Positions 1-8,272 of a DNA stretch of 34,557 bases are shown piece after piece. The DNA lies in assembly GCA_947246475.1 (NCBI GenBank), contig CAMXSH010000025.1, positions 1 to 34,557 of the forward strand, read 5' to 3'. Numbering within the stretch: position 1 is the first letter of the stretch; every line of letters begins with the position of its first letter. A program made the translations under genes and the position numbers. Under the pieces are notes generated by a model, which saw only the letters and a list, made by a program, of their open reading frames with translations, was not told where the DNA came from and searched no databases. The DNA comes from an uncultured Roseburia sp. (lineage in GTDB: Bacteria; Bacillota; Clostridia; Lachnospirales; Lachnospiraceae).

Positions 1-2
1 TG

Positions 3-758
3 GTTTTAGAATCTTCGGATGATGAATTTTCAAAACTGCAAGATGAAATATATAAAACGATAACGGAACTTTACCAGACGAGGGAAGAAGCCCTAACAGC
101 ACGAAATAATTTTGCTGAAAATCTTTCTAATATTGCCCATCAGCTTAAAACACCGATTACGTGTATTTCCTTAACTGTCCAGATGGCGAAAGAATATTTG
201 GGAGATACCCGTGCCGCAGAAATAAAACGACAGATAAACAGGCTCATGCATTTAGAAGAAGCGTTATTGTTATTGTCCCGCATTGATGCAGGAACGCTTG
301 CATTTGACAGGAAACCGACAGATGTTTTTACAATCCTTTCTCTGGCATCGGACAATTTATATGAATTGTTTGTGCAGAAGGGCGTTCTGATTGATATTCC
401 AGAAATGGGTGAAATGAATATCAATGTGGATTTAAACTGGACGATGGAAGCAGTCATGAATTTGATGAAAAACTGTATGGAAGCAACAGGAACAGACACA
501 GCTGTCCATTGTTCCTATGAAAAAAATCCGCTTTATGTGCAGATACGGATATGGGACGAAGGGGAGGGATTTGCAAAAGAGGACTTACCCCATTTGTTTG
601 AGCGATTCTATCGTGGGGAAGCAAAAAATACTGGAATCGGGATAGGACTTTCCCTTTCAAAAGCAATCATAGAAATGCAGAACGGAATCATCCGTGCATT
701 CAATCTTCCGAATGGCGGAGCTTGTTTTGAGGTTCGTTTTTATATCTCGTACAAATAA
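3..758 (+). CDS. Sensor histidine kinase, 3' part (5' end outside window)
   Basis: The frame is open from the left edge and ends at TAA 756-758, leaving 251 residues. It begins in a helical linker, then shows the H-box (NIAHQLKTPIT) with the phospho-accepting His. An N-box (NLMKNCMEAT), a G1 box (DEGEGF), an F-box-like LFERFYRG and a G2 box (GIGIGLSLSKAI) follow. This is a complete HisKA plus HATPase_c core; the sensor and membrane part lies upstream of the window. The kinase would autophosphorylate and pass phosphate to a response regulator, presumably encoded further left. An ABC ATPase and FtsX-type permease follow after a 148-base gap, the usual order of Bce/Vra-like peptide-sensing modules in Firmicutes. 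That role is inferred from context. A more general kinase of the same fold is the alternative. Confidence 0.93.
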   Translation, partial: VLESSDDEFSKLQDEIYKTITELYQTREEALTARNNFAENLSNIAHQLKTPITCISLTVQMAKEYLGDTRAAEIKRQINRLMHLEEALLLLSRIDAGTLAFDRKPTDVFTILSLASDNLYELFVQKGVLIDIPEMGEMNINVDLNWTMEAVMNLMKNCMEATGTDTAVHCSYEKNPLYVQIRIWDEGEGFAKEDLPHLFERFYRGEAKNTGIGIGLSLSKAIIEMQNGIIRAFNLPNGGACFEVRFYISYK

Positions 759-817
759 TGTGAAGTACACAAAATATGGTATGCTTGGGGCGCAGTCACT
801 GAGATGTCACTTTCATT

Positions 818-850
818 TGTTATAATAAAAATACTTTGAGGAATCTCAAA
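818..850 (+). promoter_or_regulatory. Candidate extended -10 promoter and small dyad before the ABC transporter
   Basis: A perfect TATAAT lies at 821-826, preceded by TG at 818-819 (extended -10). No good -35 is seen 16-18 bases upstream, so an activator may be needed. Just after the expected start point, TTTGAG (835-840) and CTCAAA (845-850) form a perfect 6-bp dyad around GAAT, which could be an operator or a 5' hairpin. The ABC gene begins at 907 behind AGGAGG at 891-896. A transporter promoter separate from the kinase gene fits inducible expression by the adjacent two-component system. Confidence 0.5.
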
Positions 851-906
851 TAATAGAAAGGCTTATATCAAGGTATAGAGAATAACAAACAGGAGGATTT
901 GGCAGC

Positions 907-1587
907 ATGGAAATACTAAGATGTAACGGTATTGAAAAAGTATTTGGAAAAGGCGGCAATCAAGTTACTGCTTTAAATGGAATCAGCCTATCTATTGAAA
1001 AAGGCGAATTTGTCGCAATTATTGGGGCATCTGGCTCTGGAAAGTCAACACTCTTGCATATTCTGGGCAGCGTGGACAAGCCTACATGCGGCACTGTAAC
1101 AATAGATGGAGTTGACCTTGGCGGACTAAATGCTACAGATGCCGCAATTTTCAGAAGGAGAAAGGTTGGATTGGTTTACCAGTTTTACAATCTGATTCCC
1201 ACTCTGACAGCAAAGAAAAACATCCTTATGCCTATGCTGCTTGACAAGAGAAAGCCAGATTTGGATTACTTTACAATGATTGTAAAGACATTGGGAATAG
1301 AGGACAAACTGGAAAGCCTGCCGAGCCAGCTGTCTGGAGGACAGCAGCAACGGGTCGCAATCGCAAGGTCTTTGATTTACCGTCCTGCCATTCTTTTTGC
1401 TGATGAACCGACAGGAAACCTTGACCAAAAAAATTCAAAGGAAATTATTGACCTCTTAAAGCTGTCAAACCGAAATTTAAAACAGACGATACTCCTTATT
1501 ACCCATGATGAAAAAATTGCATTGGAAGCTGGCCGAATTGTGACCATTGAAGACGGACAAATTGTCAGCGACCAAAAGCGGAGGTGA
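907..1587 (+). CDS. ABC transporter ATP-binding protein (MacB/LolD/BceA type)
   Basis: This 226-residue cytoplasmic ATPase powers an FtsX-type permease. It has a Walker A motif GASGSGKST (residues 40-48), a Q-loop in VYQFYNLIPTLTA, the signature LSGGQQQR starting near residue 142, a Walker B motif ILFADEP and D-loop TGNLD, and an H-loop His in LLITHDE. Length and motif spacing are those of the LolD/MacB/BceA subfamily. AGGAGG sits 10 bases before the ATG. The stop codon is embedded in the ribosome site of the permease gene, so the two are translationally linked. With a kinase upstream and a large permease downstream, a role in sensing or resisting cell-envelope-active peptides is likely, but the substrate cannot be read from the sequence. 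Confidence 0.95.
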   Translation: MEILRCNGIEKVFGKGGNQVTALNGISLSIEKGEFVAIIGASGSGKSTLLHILGSVDKPTCGTVTIDGVDLGGLNATDAAIFRRRKVGLVYQFYNLIPTLTAKKNILMPMLLDKRKPDLDYFTMIVKTLGIEDKLESLPSQLSGGQQQRVAIARSLIYRPAILFADEPTGNLDQKNSKEIIDLLKLSNRNLKQTILLITHDEKIALEAGRIVTIEDGQIVSDQKRR

Positions 1588-1592
1588 GCGGC

Positions 1593-3800
1593 ATGTGGAA
1601 GGACTACTCCAGAAGCTATATTAAAAATAACCGAGCCTCCAGCATATCAATTATGACGGCGGCTCTGGTTGCTACAATGTTTTTGTCACTGTTATGCAGC
1701 ATAGGTTACAATTTTTGGGTGTATGATGTTGAACAAATTATGCTAGAGGAGGGCGACTGGCAGGGACGCATTGTTTGTGAAACATTAGGTTCAGGTGATT
1801 TATCGGAAGATAATATATTATCTTTGGTATGTCAATTTGCGAATGTAGAAAAAGCAGTCGCAGGCAAGAAATTATCCAAAAAAGAAGGAACAGTGGTGGA
1901 TGTTTATTTTAAGAATGCTAGAACGATTTATCATGATATGCCATTAATTGCAGCACAGCTCGGACTAAATAAAGATTCCATCCAATACAACTCATTGCTC
2001 TTATCCCGTTATTTTATACACGACCCAGAGGCTGCAACACCACCGATGCTTTTGGCACTGTATGTGATGATACTGATTATTGTGGCAGTGTCGTTAATCT
2101 TAATTATCCGGGGCTCCTTTGAATTATCAATGAATGCCAGAATCCATCAATTTGGTATATTTTCAAGTATTGGGGCGACACCAAGGCAAATCAGAACCTG
2201 TCTGCTACAGGAAGCAATGGTTTTAAGCATACTTCCAATGCTGCTTGGCAGTATAATTGGGATTTTAATAAGCTATGGGGTAATAAAAGCTGTCAATTTT
2301 TTTGCTGCAAATGTATCTGGACGCCACGAAGCTGTTTTTCAGTATCATCCGTCCATATTTGCGGTTACTGTTTTCATTTCGTTCTTAACCGTAATTTTTT
2401 CTGCGTGGATTCCAGCAAGAAGATTGAGCAGAATGACACCGCTTGAAGCAATCAGAAATACAAACGGTTTCATGTTAAAGAAAGCGAAACATTCTCGGAT
2501 TTTATCTTATATGTTTGGCATGAAAGGAGAGCTTGCAGGAAACGCATTAAAAGCCCAAAAGAAATCTCTACGGATATCCACATTATCATTATTGCTGTCT
2601 TTTCTGGGTTTTTCTATTATGATTTGTTTTACTACCCTTGCAGATATCAGTACCAGATATACTTATTTTGAACGGTATCAGGATGCGTGGGATATTATGA
2701 TAACCTTAAAGGACACAGAAATATCAGATTTTGGCTTAACAGATGAATTGCAGGATATTTCCAGGATACAAGATGCTTTGGTATATCAAAAGGCAGAAGC
2801 AATGACGTTACTGCCAGAAGGATTACAGAGCGATGAATTGTCATCCCTTGGCGGGCTTGAACCAATTGCGGGAACGCCGAAGACGAATGGACAGTTTCAA
2901 GTATCTGCGCCGATTGTTGTTTTGGATGACACAAGCTTTTTAAACTTCTGCTCACAGATTGGAATTGCGCCAGGTCTTGATGGGGCAATCGTATTAAATC
3001 AGATTTGGGATAGTTTAAACAGCAATTTCCGCTATAAAGAATATGTTCCTTTTGTGAGGGAGGATAACCGGACAACAACACTATATAAAAATGACAATAT
3101 TTTGGAAATTCCTGTTTTATCTTATACACAGAACCCCCCCGCGCTGAGGGAAGAATATGATAATTATGCCCTTGTACATTTTATCCCGCTTGCTATGTGG
3201 AATAAAACCTTAGGGGAGGGATTTGAAGCTGAATCTGACAGTTATATCCGTATTCTTTCAGACGGAACTGCAAATCTTGCGGATTTAAACGGTCTGGAAC
3301 AGGAAATTGTGCGGCTTGTATCGGAGCAGTATGAAATTGAAAGTGAAAACCGGGTACAGGAAAGATTGTCTAATGACAGTTTAATCCAAGGCATGGTAAT
3401 GATTTTAGGAGCTTTTTGTGTATTGCTTGCCATTATTGGAATTGCGAATGTCTTTTCAAATACGTTAGGATTTCTCCGCCAAAGGAAGCGGGAATTCGCG
3501 GGGTATATGTCCATTGGCTTGACACCACAGGAAATGAGGAAAATGTTCTGTATTGAAGCGTTTGTGATAGCAGGGACCCCCCTTTTGATTACATTGCCGC
3601 TTACTGTACTGTTTGTGCAGTTTGCCATAACAGCAAGCTATTTAGACCCGATGGTATTTTGGTCGGAAGCCCCGATTCTGCCTATTTTGATATTTGCGGC
3701 TGCGATTGTATTGTTTGTCACACTTGCCTATTATATTGGAGGAAAGCGTCTTTTGCAGTGTGATTTGAATGAAACATTGCGGAATGATACATTGATTTAG
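1593..3800 (+). CDS. FtsX-like ABC transporter permease, two-module type
   Basis: A 735-residue membrane protein partnering the ATPase just upstream. One N-terminal membrane segment (about residues 15-40) is followed by a ~110-residue extracytoplasmic stretch and three further segments (about 150-290). A second unit repeats the pattern: one segment near 330, a ~250-residue extracytoplasmic domain, then three C-terminal segments. Each unit carries the FtsX signature region (IGATPRQIRTCLLQEA and IGLTPQEMRKMFCIEA). The ATG at 1593 is chosen because GGAGG at 1580-1584 lies 8 bases before it; a GTG at 1584 is possible but poorly placed. At 735 residues it is longer than BceB (about 650). Transported or sensed peptides are unknown. 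The segment is AT-richer than the genes after 8 kb. Confidence 0.92.
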   Translation: MWKDYSRSYIKNNRASSISIMTAALVATMFLSLLCSIGYNFWVYDVEQIMLEEGDWQGRIVCETLGSGDLSEDNILSLVCQFANVEKAVAGKKLSKKEGTVVDVYFKNARTIYHDMPLIAAQLGLNKDSIQYNSLLLSRYFIHDPEAATPPMLLALYVMILIIVAVSLILIIRGSFELSMNARIHQFGIFSSIGATPRQIRTCLLQEAMVLSILPMLLGSIIGILISYGVIKAVNFFAANVSGRHEAVFQYHPSIFAVTVFISFLTVIFSAWIPARRLSRMTPLEAIRNTNGFMLKKAKHSRILSYMFGMKGELAGNALKAQKKSLRISTLSLLLSFLGFSIMICFTTLADISTRYTYFERYQDAWDIMITLKDTEISDFGLTDELQDISRIQDALVYQKAEAMTLLPEGLQSDELSSLGGLEPIAGTPKTNGQFQVSAPIVVLDDTSFLNFCSQIGIAPGLDGAIVLNQIWDSLNSNFRYKEYVPFVREDNRTTTLYKNDNILEIPVLSYTQNPPALREEYDNYALVHFIPLAMWNKTLGEGFEAESDSYIRILSDGTANLADLNGLEQEIVRLVSEQYEIESENRVQERLSNDSLIQGMVMILGAFCVLLAIIGIANVFSNTLGFLRQRKREFAGYMSIGLTPQEMRKMFCIEAFVIAGTPLLITLPLTVLFVQFAITASYLDPMVFWSEAPILPILIFAAAIVLFVTLAYYIGGKRLLQCDLNETLRNDTLI

Positions 3801-3867
3801 CAGATAAGGATACATGCGTTACCGGAGAAGTTGTGAAACAGGCTGTAATACCCCCAATCATTGTTGT

Positions 3868-4048
3868 CCAGAATATACACCTGGTTTTATAGCACTGGCA
3901 GAAAGCTACGGGGCGAAAGGCATCCGTGTTACAAAAGGAGGATAACACGATATCACGGATGACAATCAGCCTAACCAGCGATGACAGGGCTTTTGAACAG
4001 ATAAGAAAACAATTAAGCAGGAGCGTTGAAGCATTCTGCCAGATATGA
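3868..4048 (+). pseudogene. Fused remnant of acetolactate synthase genes (ilvB 3' end + ilvN 3' half)
   Basis: Two overlapping stubs remain. Frame 3868-3945 reads PEYTPGFIALAES then YGAKGIRVTK and a stop, matching the C-terminal end of acetolactate synthase large subunits. Frame 3935-4048 reads KEDNTISRMTISLTSDD, then AFEQIRKQLSRSVEAF and a stop, matching the ACT/C-terminal part of the regulatory small subunit IlvN. Neither has a start, catalytic region or full length. The ilvB end runs straight into the middle of ilvN, as if a deletion removed most of both genes; this enzyme normally makes branched-chain amino-acid precursors. Recognition is from memory of the conserved motifs, not from a search. 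The remnant suggests the upstream ABC module sits at a scar in an old ilv operon. Confidence 0.65.
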
Positions 4049-4101
4049 TATGATAATGACACCTGCAATTCGTATCATGTTTGGCTGTGGAAGGGAGAAT
4101 T

Positions 4102-4371
4102 ATGAGCAGCCGGCCTGTCGGGCAGTTATTGGAGGAAGATTTTGGACGTATGGAAGTGCGGTTTACTGCCATCATGGAAATGTTCTATTTGATCGTTTTC
4201 TAAAATGAAGAAAATATCGAAGTGATTGATTCAGATAATTTTTGTGACGAATGTGATGGATCTGCACTTTTTGAAATATTAACTTTTGAAACACTTATGA
4301 TACAAATATGTGGTATTCTGTTCTCTCAATGTGTAATAAAACAGGAACTTTTGGAATGGAGGGCAAGATGA
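4102..4371 (+). pseudogene. Small broken reading frame coupled to the response regulator
   Basis: An ATG at 4102 behind GGGAG starts a frame of 89 codons that ends at TGA 4369-4371, overlapping the ATG of the regulator gene (ATGA). One in-frame TAA at 4201-4203 (codon 34) interrupts it. The first part contains LLEEDFGRMEVRFTAIMEMF and the second IEVIDSDNFCDECDGSALFE; both look like real acidic/helical protein. Otherwise the frame is free of stops up to the ATGA junction. No family is recognised. It may be a decayed small gene, or chance, since the region also holds ilv remnants. Confidence 0.3.
4288..4305 (+). promoter_or_regulatory. Shared 18-bp element, copy 1 (before response regulator)
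   Basis: The 18 bases GAAACACTTATGATACAA are repeated with a single change at 7205-7222, before the C39 peptidase gene. Each copy contains TATGAT, a plausible -10 (here 4296-4301), with no strong -35 at normal spacing. This copy ends 62 bases before the regulator ATG. The placement suggests an activator-dependent promoter or operator shared by the two transcription units, with autoregulation by the regulator encoded immediately downstream as the simplest idea. Confidence 0.45.
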
Positions 4372-5021
4372 TAAAAATACTGATTGTAGAAGACGAGGCC
4401 CCCATCTCCAATCTCATATCCATGAGTCTGGAGAAAGCGGGGTATCAATGTGAGTGCGTATTTGATGGCATGGAAGCGGCGGACAGACTTGAAGAAGAGC
4501 ACTATGATCTGGTTCTTCTGGATATCATGCTGCCCAAAGTGGATGGATATGAGCTGATGGAATATATTCATCCAATGGGGATTCCGGTTATTTTCCTGAC
4601 GGCAAAGTCAAATGTCGAGGATACGGTAAAGGGACTTGAGATGGGGGCAGAGGATTATCTTACAAAACCCTTTGAGATCGTAGAACTGCTGGCGAGGGTG
4701 GAGGTAGTGCTCCGCCGATATGATAAAAATGAACAATATTTGCGGGTGGAGGACGTGGAGGTAAATACCCGCTCCCGGACAGTAAAGAAGGATAAGAAAG
4801 TGGTGCGGCTGACCAATAAAGAGTATGAGCTTCTGCTTATGTTTATAAAAAATAAAAATATTGCATTGTTTCGTGATGTGATTTACGAAAGAATATGGGA
4901 AAAGGATTATACCGGGGAAAGCAGGACAGTAGATCTTCATGTGCAGCGCCTGAAAAGGAAGCTGGGCTGGGAGGAAAAGATAAAAACCATTTATAAAATC
5001 GGTTACAGATTGGAGGTATAG
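4368..5021 (+). CDS. OmpR/PhoB-family response regulator
   Basis: A 217-residue two-domain transcription factor. The receiver domain (residues 1-115) has the acidic pocket E8-D9, phospho-acceptor D52 (VLLDIMLP), T78 in FLTAK and K100 in YLTKPFE. The C-terminal winged helix (about 125-217) has the expected LTNKEYELLLMF and TVDLHVQRLKRKLG recognition-helix region, ending GYRLEV. The ATG at 4368 is chosen because GGAGGG at 4358-4363 precedes it and the receiver starts at once (MIKILIVEDE); an upstream ATG at 4308 would add 20 unrelated residues. The cognate kinase follows 4 bases after the stop. Targets are unknown, though the repeated element before this gene and before the peptidase gene is a candidate binding site. 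Confidence 0.95.
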   Translation: MIKILIVEDEAPISNLISMSLEKAGYQCECVFDGMEAADRLEEEHYDLVLLDIMLPKVDGYELMEYIHPMGIPVIFLTAKSNVEDTVKGLEMGAEDYLTKPFEIVELLARVEVVLRRYDKNEQYLRVEDVEVNTRSRTVKKDKKVVRLTNKEYELLLMFIKNKNIALFRDVIYERIWEKDYTGESRTVDLHVQRLKRKLGWEEKIKTIYKIGYRLEV

Positions 5022-5025
5022 ATCC

Positions 5026-6450
5026 TTGAAAATCACATGGAAATTGTTTTTTTCAACCGTGATCACTATGATCGTAACATTTTGTCTGGCAGGGTATTTT
5101 TTAATCTCTGCCCTTTTTCAATCCGGGTATGAGCAGGCAGTGGATGGGGCGATCAATGTGGATCAGCTGTTTTTGCATGAATTCGGAAATTATATGGTGG
5201 GTGTTTCAAAAGAAGAAAATGCAGACCGGCATATCGGCGCTCTTGCGAATGAACTGCTGATGGAAAATATAAAGGTGCACATACAAAAAGAAGACGGCAC
5301 TATTTTGTATTCCAACACAGTTTTTCCAGAAGATGAGATAGAAGCGAAGGCAGAAGCGGAAGGGATGACCAGACGTCTCGTAAATTACGAGGGGAATTAT
5401 TATATTCAGGTAAGAAGCAGGGTTACAGTGGAAGATATGGAGTATCAGGCAGTACTTTTCCATGATGTTACGGACCTTTTTGTAAAAAGAGAAGAGGAGA
5501 TACAGATCTATCATCGTTTTCTTATTCTTTTCCTGCTGCTGGACGGGCTGGTCAGCCTGATCCTGGCAGGGTGTATCGTCCGGCCCATCAAAAAAATTTC
5601 CCGGAGTGCGGGACGTATTGCAGGAGGGGATCTGGAACACCGTATCCGTATCCGGGGAGGGGATGAGATCAGCCGTCTGGGATCGGACTTTAACCGCATG
5701 GCGGACAGCCTGGCAGGGAAAATACAGGAGCTGGAGGACGCGGCAGAGAGACAGGAGGAATTTATCGGAAGCTTTGCCCATGAATTAAAGACTCCCCTTA
5801 CCTCCATTATTGGCTATGCAGATCTGCTGCGCTCCAACCGCCAGACGGAGGAGCAGCAGTTTTTGTGTGCCAATTATATTTTCAAGGAGGGAAAGCGGCT
5901 GGAGAATTTGTCTTTTCGTCTGCTGGACCTGATCGTTCTGGAAAAAAGCGAGCTGCATCTCTGCAAAATAAATGCGGTGGATTTTCTGCAGGAGATTCAG
6001 GGGATGCTGATGCCGGTCATGGAGAACAAGGGGAAAAAGCTGGAGGTTGTGGCAGAGGAGGGAATTCTGTGGGGGGAACCAGAGCTGCTGCACTCGGTGT
6101 TCATTAATCTTGCAGACAATGCGGCAAAGAGTGCTGCAACGGTTATCGTATTGAGTGGTAAAGCGATGGAAGATGAGTATGAGATCGAAGTGTGTGATAA
6201 TGGACAAGGCATTCCACAAGAGGAACTGGTCAGGATCACAGAGGCATTTTATATGGTAGACAAGTCCAGAAGCCGCCGCCAGGGCGGCGCGGGGCTGGGA
6301 CTTGCCATTTGTCAGAAGATTCTTGATCTTCATGAGGCGTCGATGAATTTTGAGAGCCTCCAGGGAGAGGGAACCTGGGTAAAGATCCGGTTTCCCGCGA
6401 ATGTGGATGAAACTACAGAGATCGAAAAAGCAGAGGAGGGAAATGATTGA
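5026..6450 (+). CDS. Membrane sensor histidine kinase
   Basis: This 474-residue kinase pairs with the regulator just upstream. It starts at TTG 5026 with TGGAGG 9 bases before it. Layout: membrane segment about residues 10-30, extracytoplasmic sensor about 31-160, second membrane segment about 163-187, HAMP about 188-240 (IVRPIKKISRSAGRIAGGDL), HisKA with His252 in SFAHELKTPLTSIIGYADLL, then HATPase_c with N-box (FINLADNAAKSA), G1 (DNGQGIP) and G2 (GGAGLGLAIC). All catalytic boxes are intact. The stop overlaps the TTG start of the next gene (TTGA), so regulator, kinase and the following membrane protein form one unit. The stimulus is unknown. Confidence 0.94.
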   Translation: MKITWKLFFSTVITMIVTFCLAGYFLISALFQSGYEQAVDGAINVDQLFLHEFGNYMVGVSKEENADRHIGALANELLMENIKVHIQKEDGTILYSNTVFPEDEIEAKAEAEGMTRRLVNYEGNYYIQVRSRVTVEDMEYQAVLFHDVTDLFVKREEEIQIYHRFLILFLLLDGLVSLILAGCIVRPIKKISRSAGRIAGGDLEHRIRIRGGDEISRLGSDFNRMADSLAGKIQELEDAAERQEEFIGSFAHELKTPLTSIIGYADLLRSNRQTEEQQFLCANYIFKEGKRLENLSFRLLDLIVLEKSELHLCKINAVDFLQEIQGMLMPVMENKGKKLEVVAEEGILWGEPELLHSVFINLADNAAKSAATVIVLSGKAMEDEYEIEVCDNGQGIPQEELVRITEAFYMVDKSRSRRQGGAGLGLAICQKILDLHEASMNFESLQGEGTWVKIRFPANVDETTEIEKAEEGND

Positions 6451-7181
6451 AAAAATATGTTATGTCCATTGCGGTGTTTCTAATGTTCCTGGTAATTACA
6501 GCCGTATGTTTTTATCTGCCTCCCAGGCTTTTTACGCTGAGTGATAACCAGAGGAAAAAAGAGACAGCAGTGGGGAAAGAGGATATCGTGATTCAGGCAA
6601 ATGCCCAGATTCCTTTTAAAAATAAACTGGAACTGATCTATTATCAGCCTTCAAGTCTGGAATTGATCCCGGTGAGCCAGGGGACAGAGCAAAAGAAGGA
6701 TCTGGAAGAGGTGCTGCGGCAGGAAATTTCATCGTTAAAGAAAGTAAAAGCTCTGCCTAAAAAATTCCGCCCGCTTTATGATAAATTGATCAAAGAGCGG
6801 AACTTTGTGATCAATACAGACAACCCAGAGGAATATATGTATATTTGGACCATGGACATGCCAAATAATAGCGGCAGCATGTCACTGAGGGCAGCCATTG
6901 AGGAAGAGAGTGGAAAAGTAGTTTATTTTAGTATGTATAGCAGGGATGCTGCACTACCCATTGATAGAATGAGGAAAGGATATTGTAATTATCTGGGAAT
7001 GAATGACCTCGTACAATCTATATATTTTTCCCCGCAGGATCAATTGGGAGATCATGATTTTATCACGGGGATCTATGCTTATGAATACTTAGGATACATG
7101 GGAAATATGGGTGTGGGTAAAATTTATAAAGAAAACTCTAAGGAAAATGATTCTTCTGGACCAGGACCACAAACATATTAA
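6447..7181 (+). CDS. Membrane-anchored extracytoplasmic protein of unknown function, linked to the two-component system
   Basis: 244 residues from a TTG start (GAGGAGGG 6 bases upstream) that overlaps the kinase stop. One N-terminal hydrophobic segment (about residues 4-26, basic KK before it) serves as signal or anchor; VITAVCF has a Cys but is a poor lipobox. The remaining ~215 residues are hydrophilic and presumably outside the cell, with a Lys-rich helical part near 90-125 and a mixed Tyr-rich part afterwards. No enzyme motif or family is recognised. Translational coupling to the kinase suggests an accessory that modulates sensing, in the manner of YycH/YycI-type helpers. That is inference only. 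Confidence 0.75.
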   Translation: MKKYVMSIAVFLMFLVITAVCFYLPPRLFTLSDNQRKKETAVGKEDIVIQANAQIPFKNKLELIYYQPSSLELIPVSQGTEQKKDLEEVLRQEISSLKKVKALPKKFRPLYDKLIKERNFVINTDNPEEYMYIWTMDMPNNSGSMSLRAAIEEESGKVVYFSMYSRDAALPIDRMRKGYCNYLGMNDLVQSIYFSPQDQLGDHDFITGIYAYEYLGYMGNMGVGKIYKENSKENDSSGPGPQTY

Positions 7182-7204
7182 AATTTTAATAAGTATCTCT
7201 GAAT

Positions 7205-7222
7205 GAAACATTTATGATACAA
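7205..7222 (+). promoter_or_regulatory. Shared 18-bp element, copy 2 (before C39-like peptidase)
   Basis: GAAACATTTATGATACAA matches 17 of 18 bases of the element at 4288-4305. The internal TATGAT (7213-7218) could be a -10; no convincing -35 is present. It ends 46 bases before the peptidase ATG and lies in the only real gap of the cluster, so it probably starts a separate transcript for the peptidase under the same control as the regulator operon. Confidence 0.5.
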
Positions 7223-7268
7223 CGCTGGGTTATCCTGTCTTTATCAACTAAGGACAGGAGTGGTCAGG

Positions 7269-8249
7269 ATGGGTAGAAAGAGATCAAAAGATATGTATGT
7301 AGGAAGACGAAATCATATACGATGGGGACGGATCATGTTTATTCTTCTGGTGCTGGTTGTCATCGGGATTGCAGCCTGCACAAACCGGGCTGAATATGAG
7401 AGCGGAGCTGCCAGGGCACAGGAGGAGGGGGAGGAGGGAATTAAGAAAGTGGAGGAGCACACAAAGGAGACTTTGACAAAAGCCCAAAAACCTGTGCAGC
7501 AGAACAAAGGCAGCGATATTCGCCAGTTCCTCCAGAACGATCCCTATCAGAAAGAACTTCTGCAGCGGTACCAGAAAGATGAGAGAGTATATGAAATCGC
7601 AAAGAACCGGAAAAATTATCCGGATAAATTGATTGAGACACTGATCCAGTATCCTGAGACAATAGATTTTGTACTGGGCTACCCGGAGCGGAAAGTGTGG
7701 AAGAATAAAGAAATCCAAATTACGGAAGAGGTGGTTCAGGGAAAGATTCCGTTATTTATTCAGTGGGACAAACGCTGGGGATATATCCCCTATGGGAATA
7801 GTATTGTGGGCATCAGTGGGTGTGGGCCAGTCTGTCTCTCCATGGTTCTTATGGGACTTACCGGTGATACCAGATACGATCCTGCGTGGATAGCTTCCTA
7901 CAGTGAAATAAATGGTTACTGGGTGGAGGGAGTTGGAACCAGCTGGGAACTTATGGGAAAAGGGGCAGAAGAACTTGGTCTCATCTCAGAGCGTCTCCCA
8001 CTGCAGTGGGAGATGATCCGCAGCAGGCTGAACAGGGGGAATCCTGTCATCTGTAGCATGAAGCCCGGTGATTTCACATATAAAGGCCACTTTATCGTAC
8101 TGACAGGCATCAGCAAGGAAGGAAAGATTACCCTGTGCGATCCGAACAGTCAGGTAAACAGCAGGAAAAAATGGGATTCCCAGCAGGTTCTGGGGCAGAT
8201 GAAAAGTGCGTGGTCATACCAGTGGACCGGGGGGAAAAAGGGATATTAA
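7269..8249 (+). CDS. C39-like (papain-fold) cysteine peptidase, putative lipoprotein
   Basis: 326 residues. A basic N-terminus and hydrophobic stretch (about residues 22-36) end in IAAC with Cys37, a good lipobox, so the protein is probably lipid-anchored outside the membrane. A charged helical linker follows (about 40-150). The peptidase domain of the C39_2 type has Cys185 in GISGCGPVC, His274 in YKGHFIVLTG and Asp291 in LCDPNS, a full catalytic triad. The ATG at 7269 (GGAG 8 bases upstream) is preferred over the GTG at 7260. No ABC transporter domain is fused, so this is not a bacteriocin-processing exporter. Wall-peptide or signal-peptide cleavage is possible. A rho-independent terminator follows. 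Confidence 0.88.
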   Translation: MGRKRSKDMYVGRRNHIRWGRIMFILLVLVVIGIAACTNRAEYESGAARAQEEGEEGIKKVEEHTKETLTKAQKPVQQNKGSDIRQFLQNDPYQKELLQRYQKDERVYEIAKNRKNYPDKLIETLIQYPETIDFVLGYPERKVWKNKEIQITEEVVQGKIPLFIQWDKRWGYIPYGNSIVGISGCGPVCLSMVLMGLTGDTRYDPAWIASYSEINGYWVEGVGTSWELMGKGAEELGLISERLPLQWEMIRSRLNRGNPVICSMKPGDFTYKGHFIVLTGISKEGKITLCDPNSQVNSRKKWDSQQVLGQMKSAWSYQWTGGKKGY

Positions 8250-8272
8250 TATAGATTTAGGCAAAGGCGCCC

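Noticed and set aside
4288-4310. ECF-sigma promoter based on GAAAC
   Set aside because: No CGT-type -10 occurs about 16 bases downstream at either copy of the 18-bp element.
7269-8249. Bacteriocin-type C39 exporter or leader peptidase
   Set aside because: The protein has a lipobox and no ABC transporter or transport-membrane domain, and no precursor peptide gene was seen nearby.
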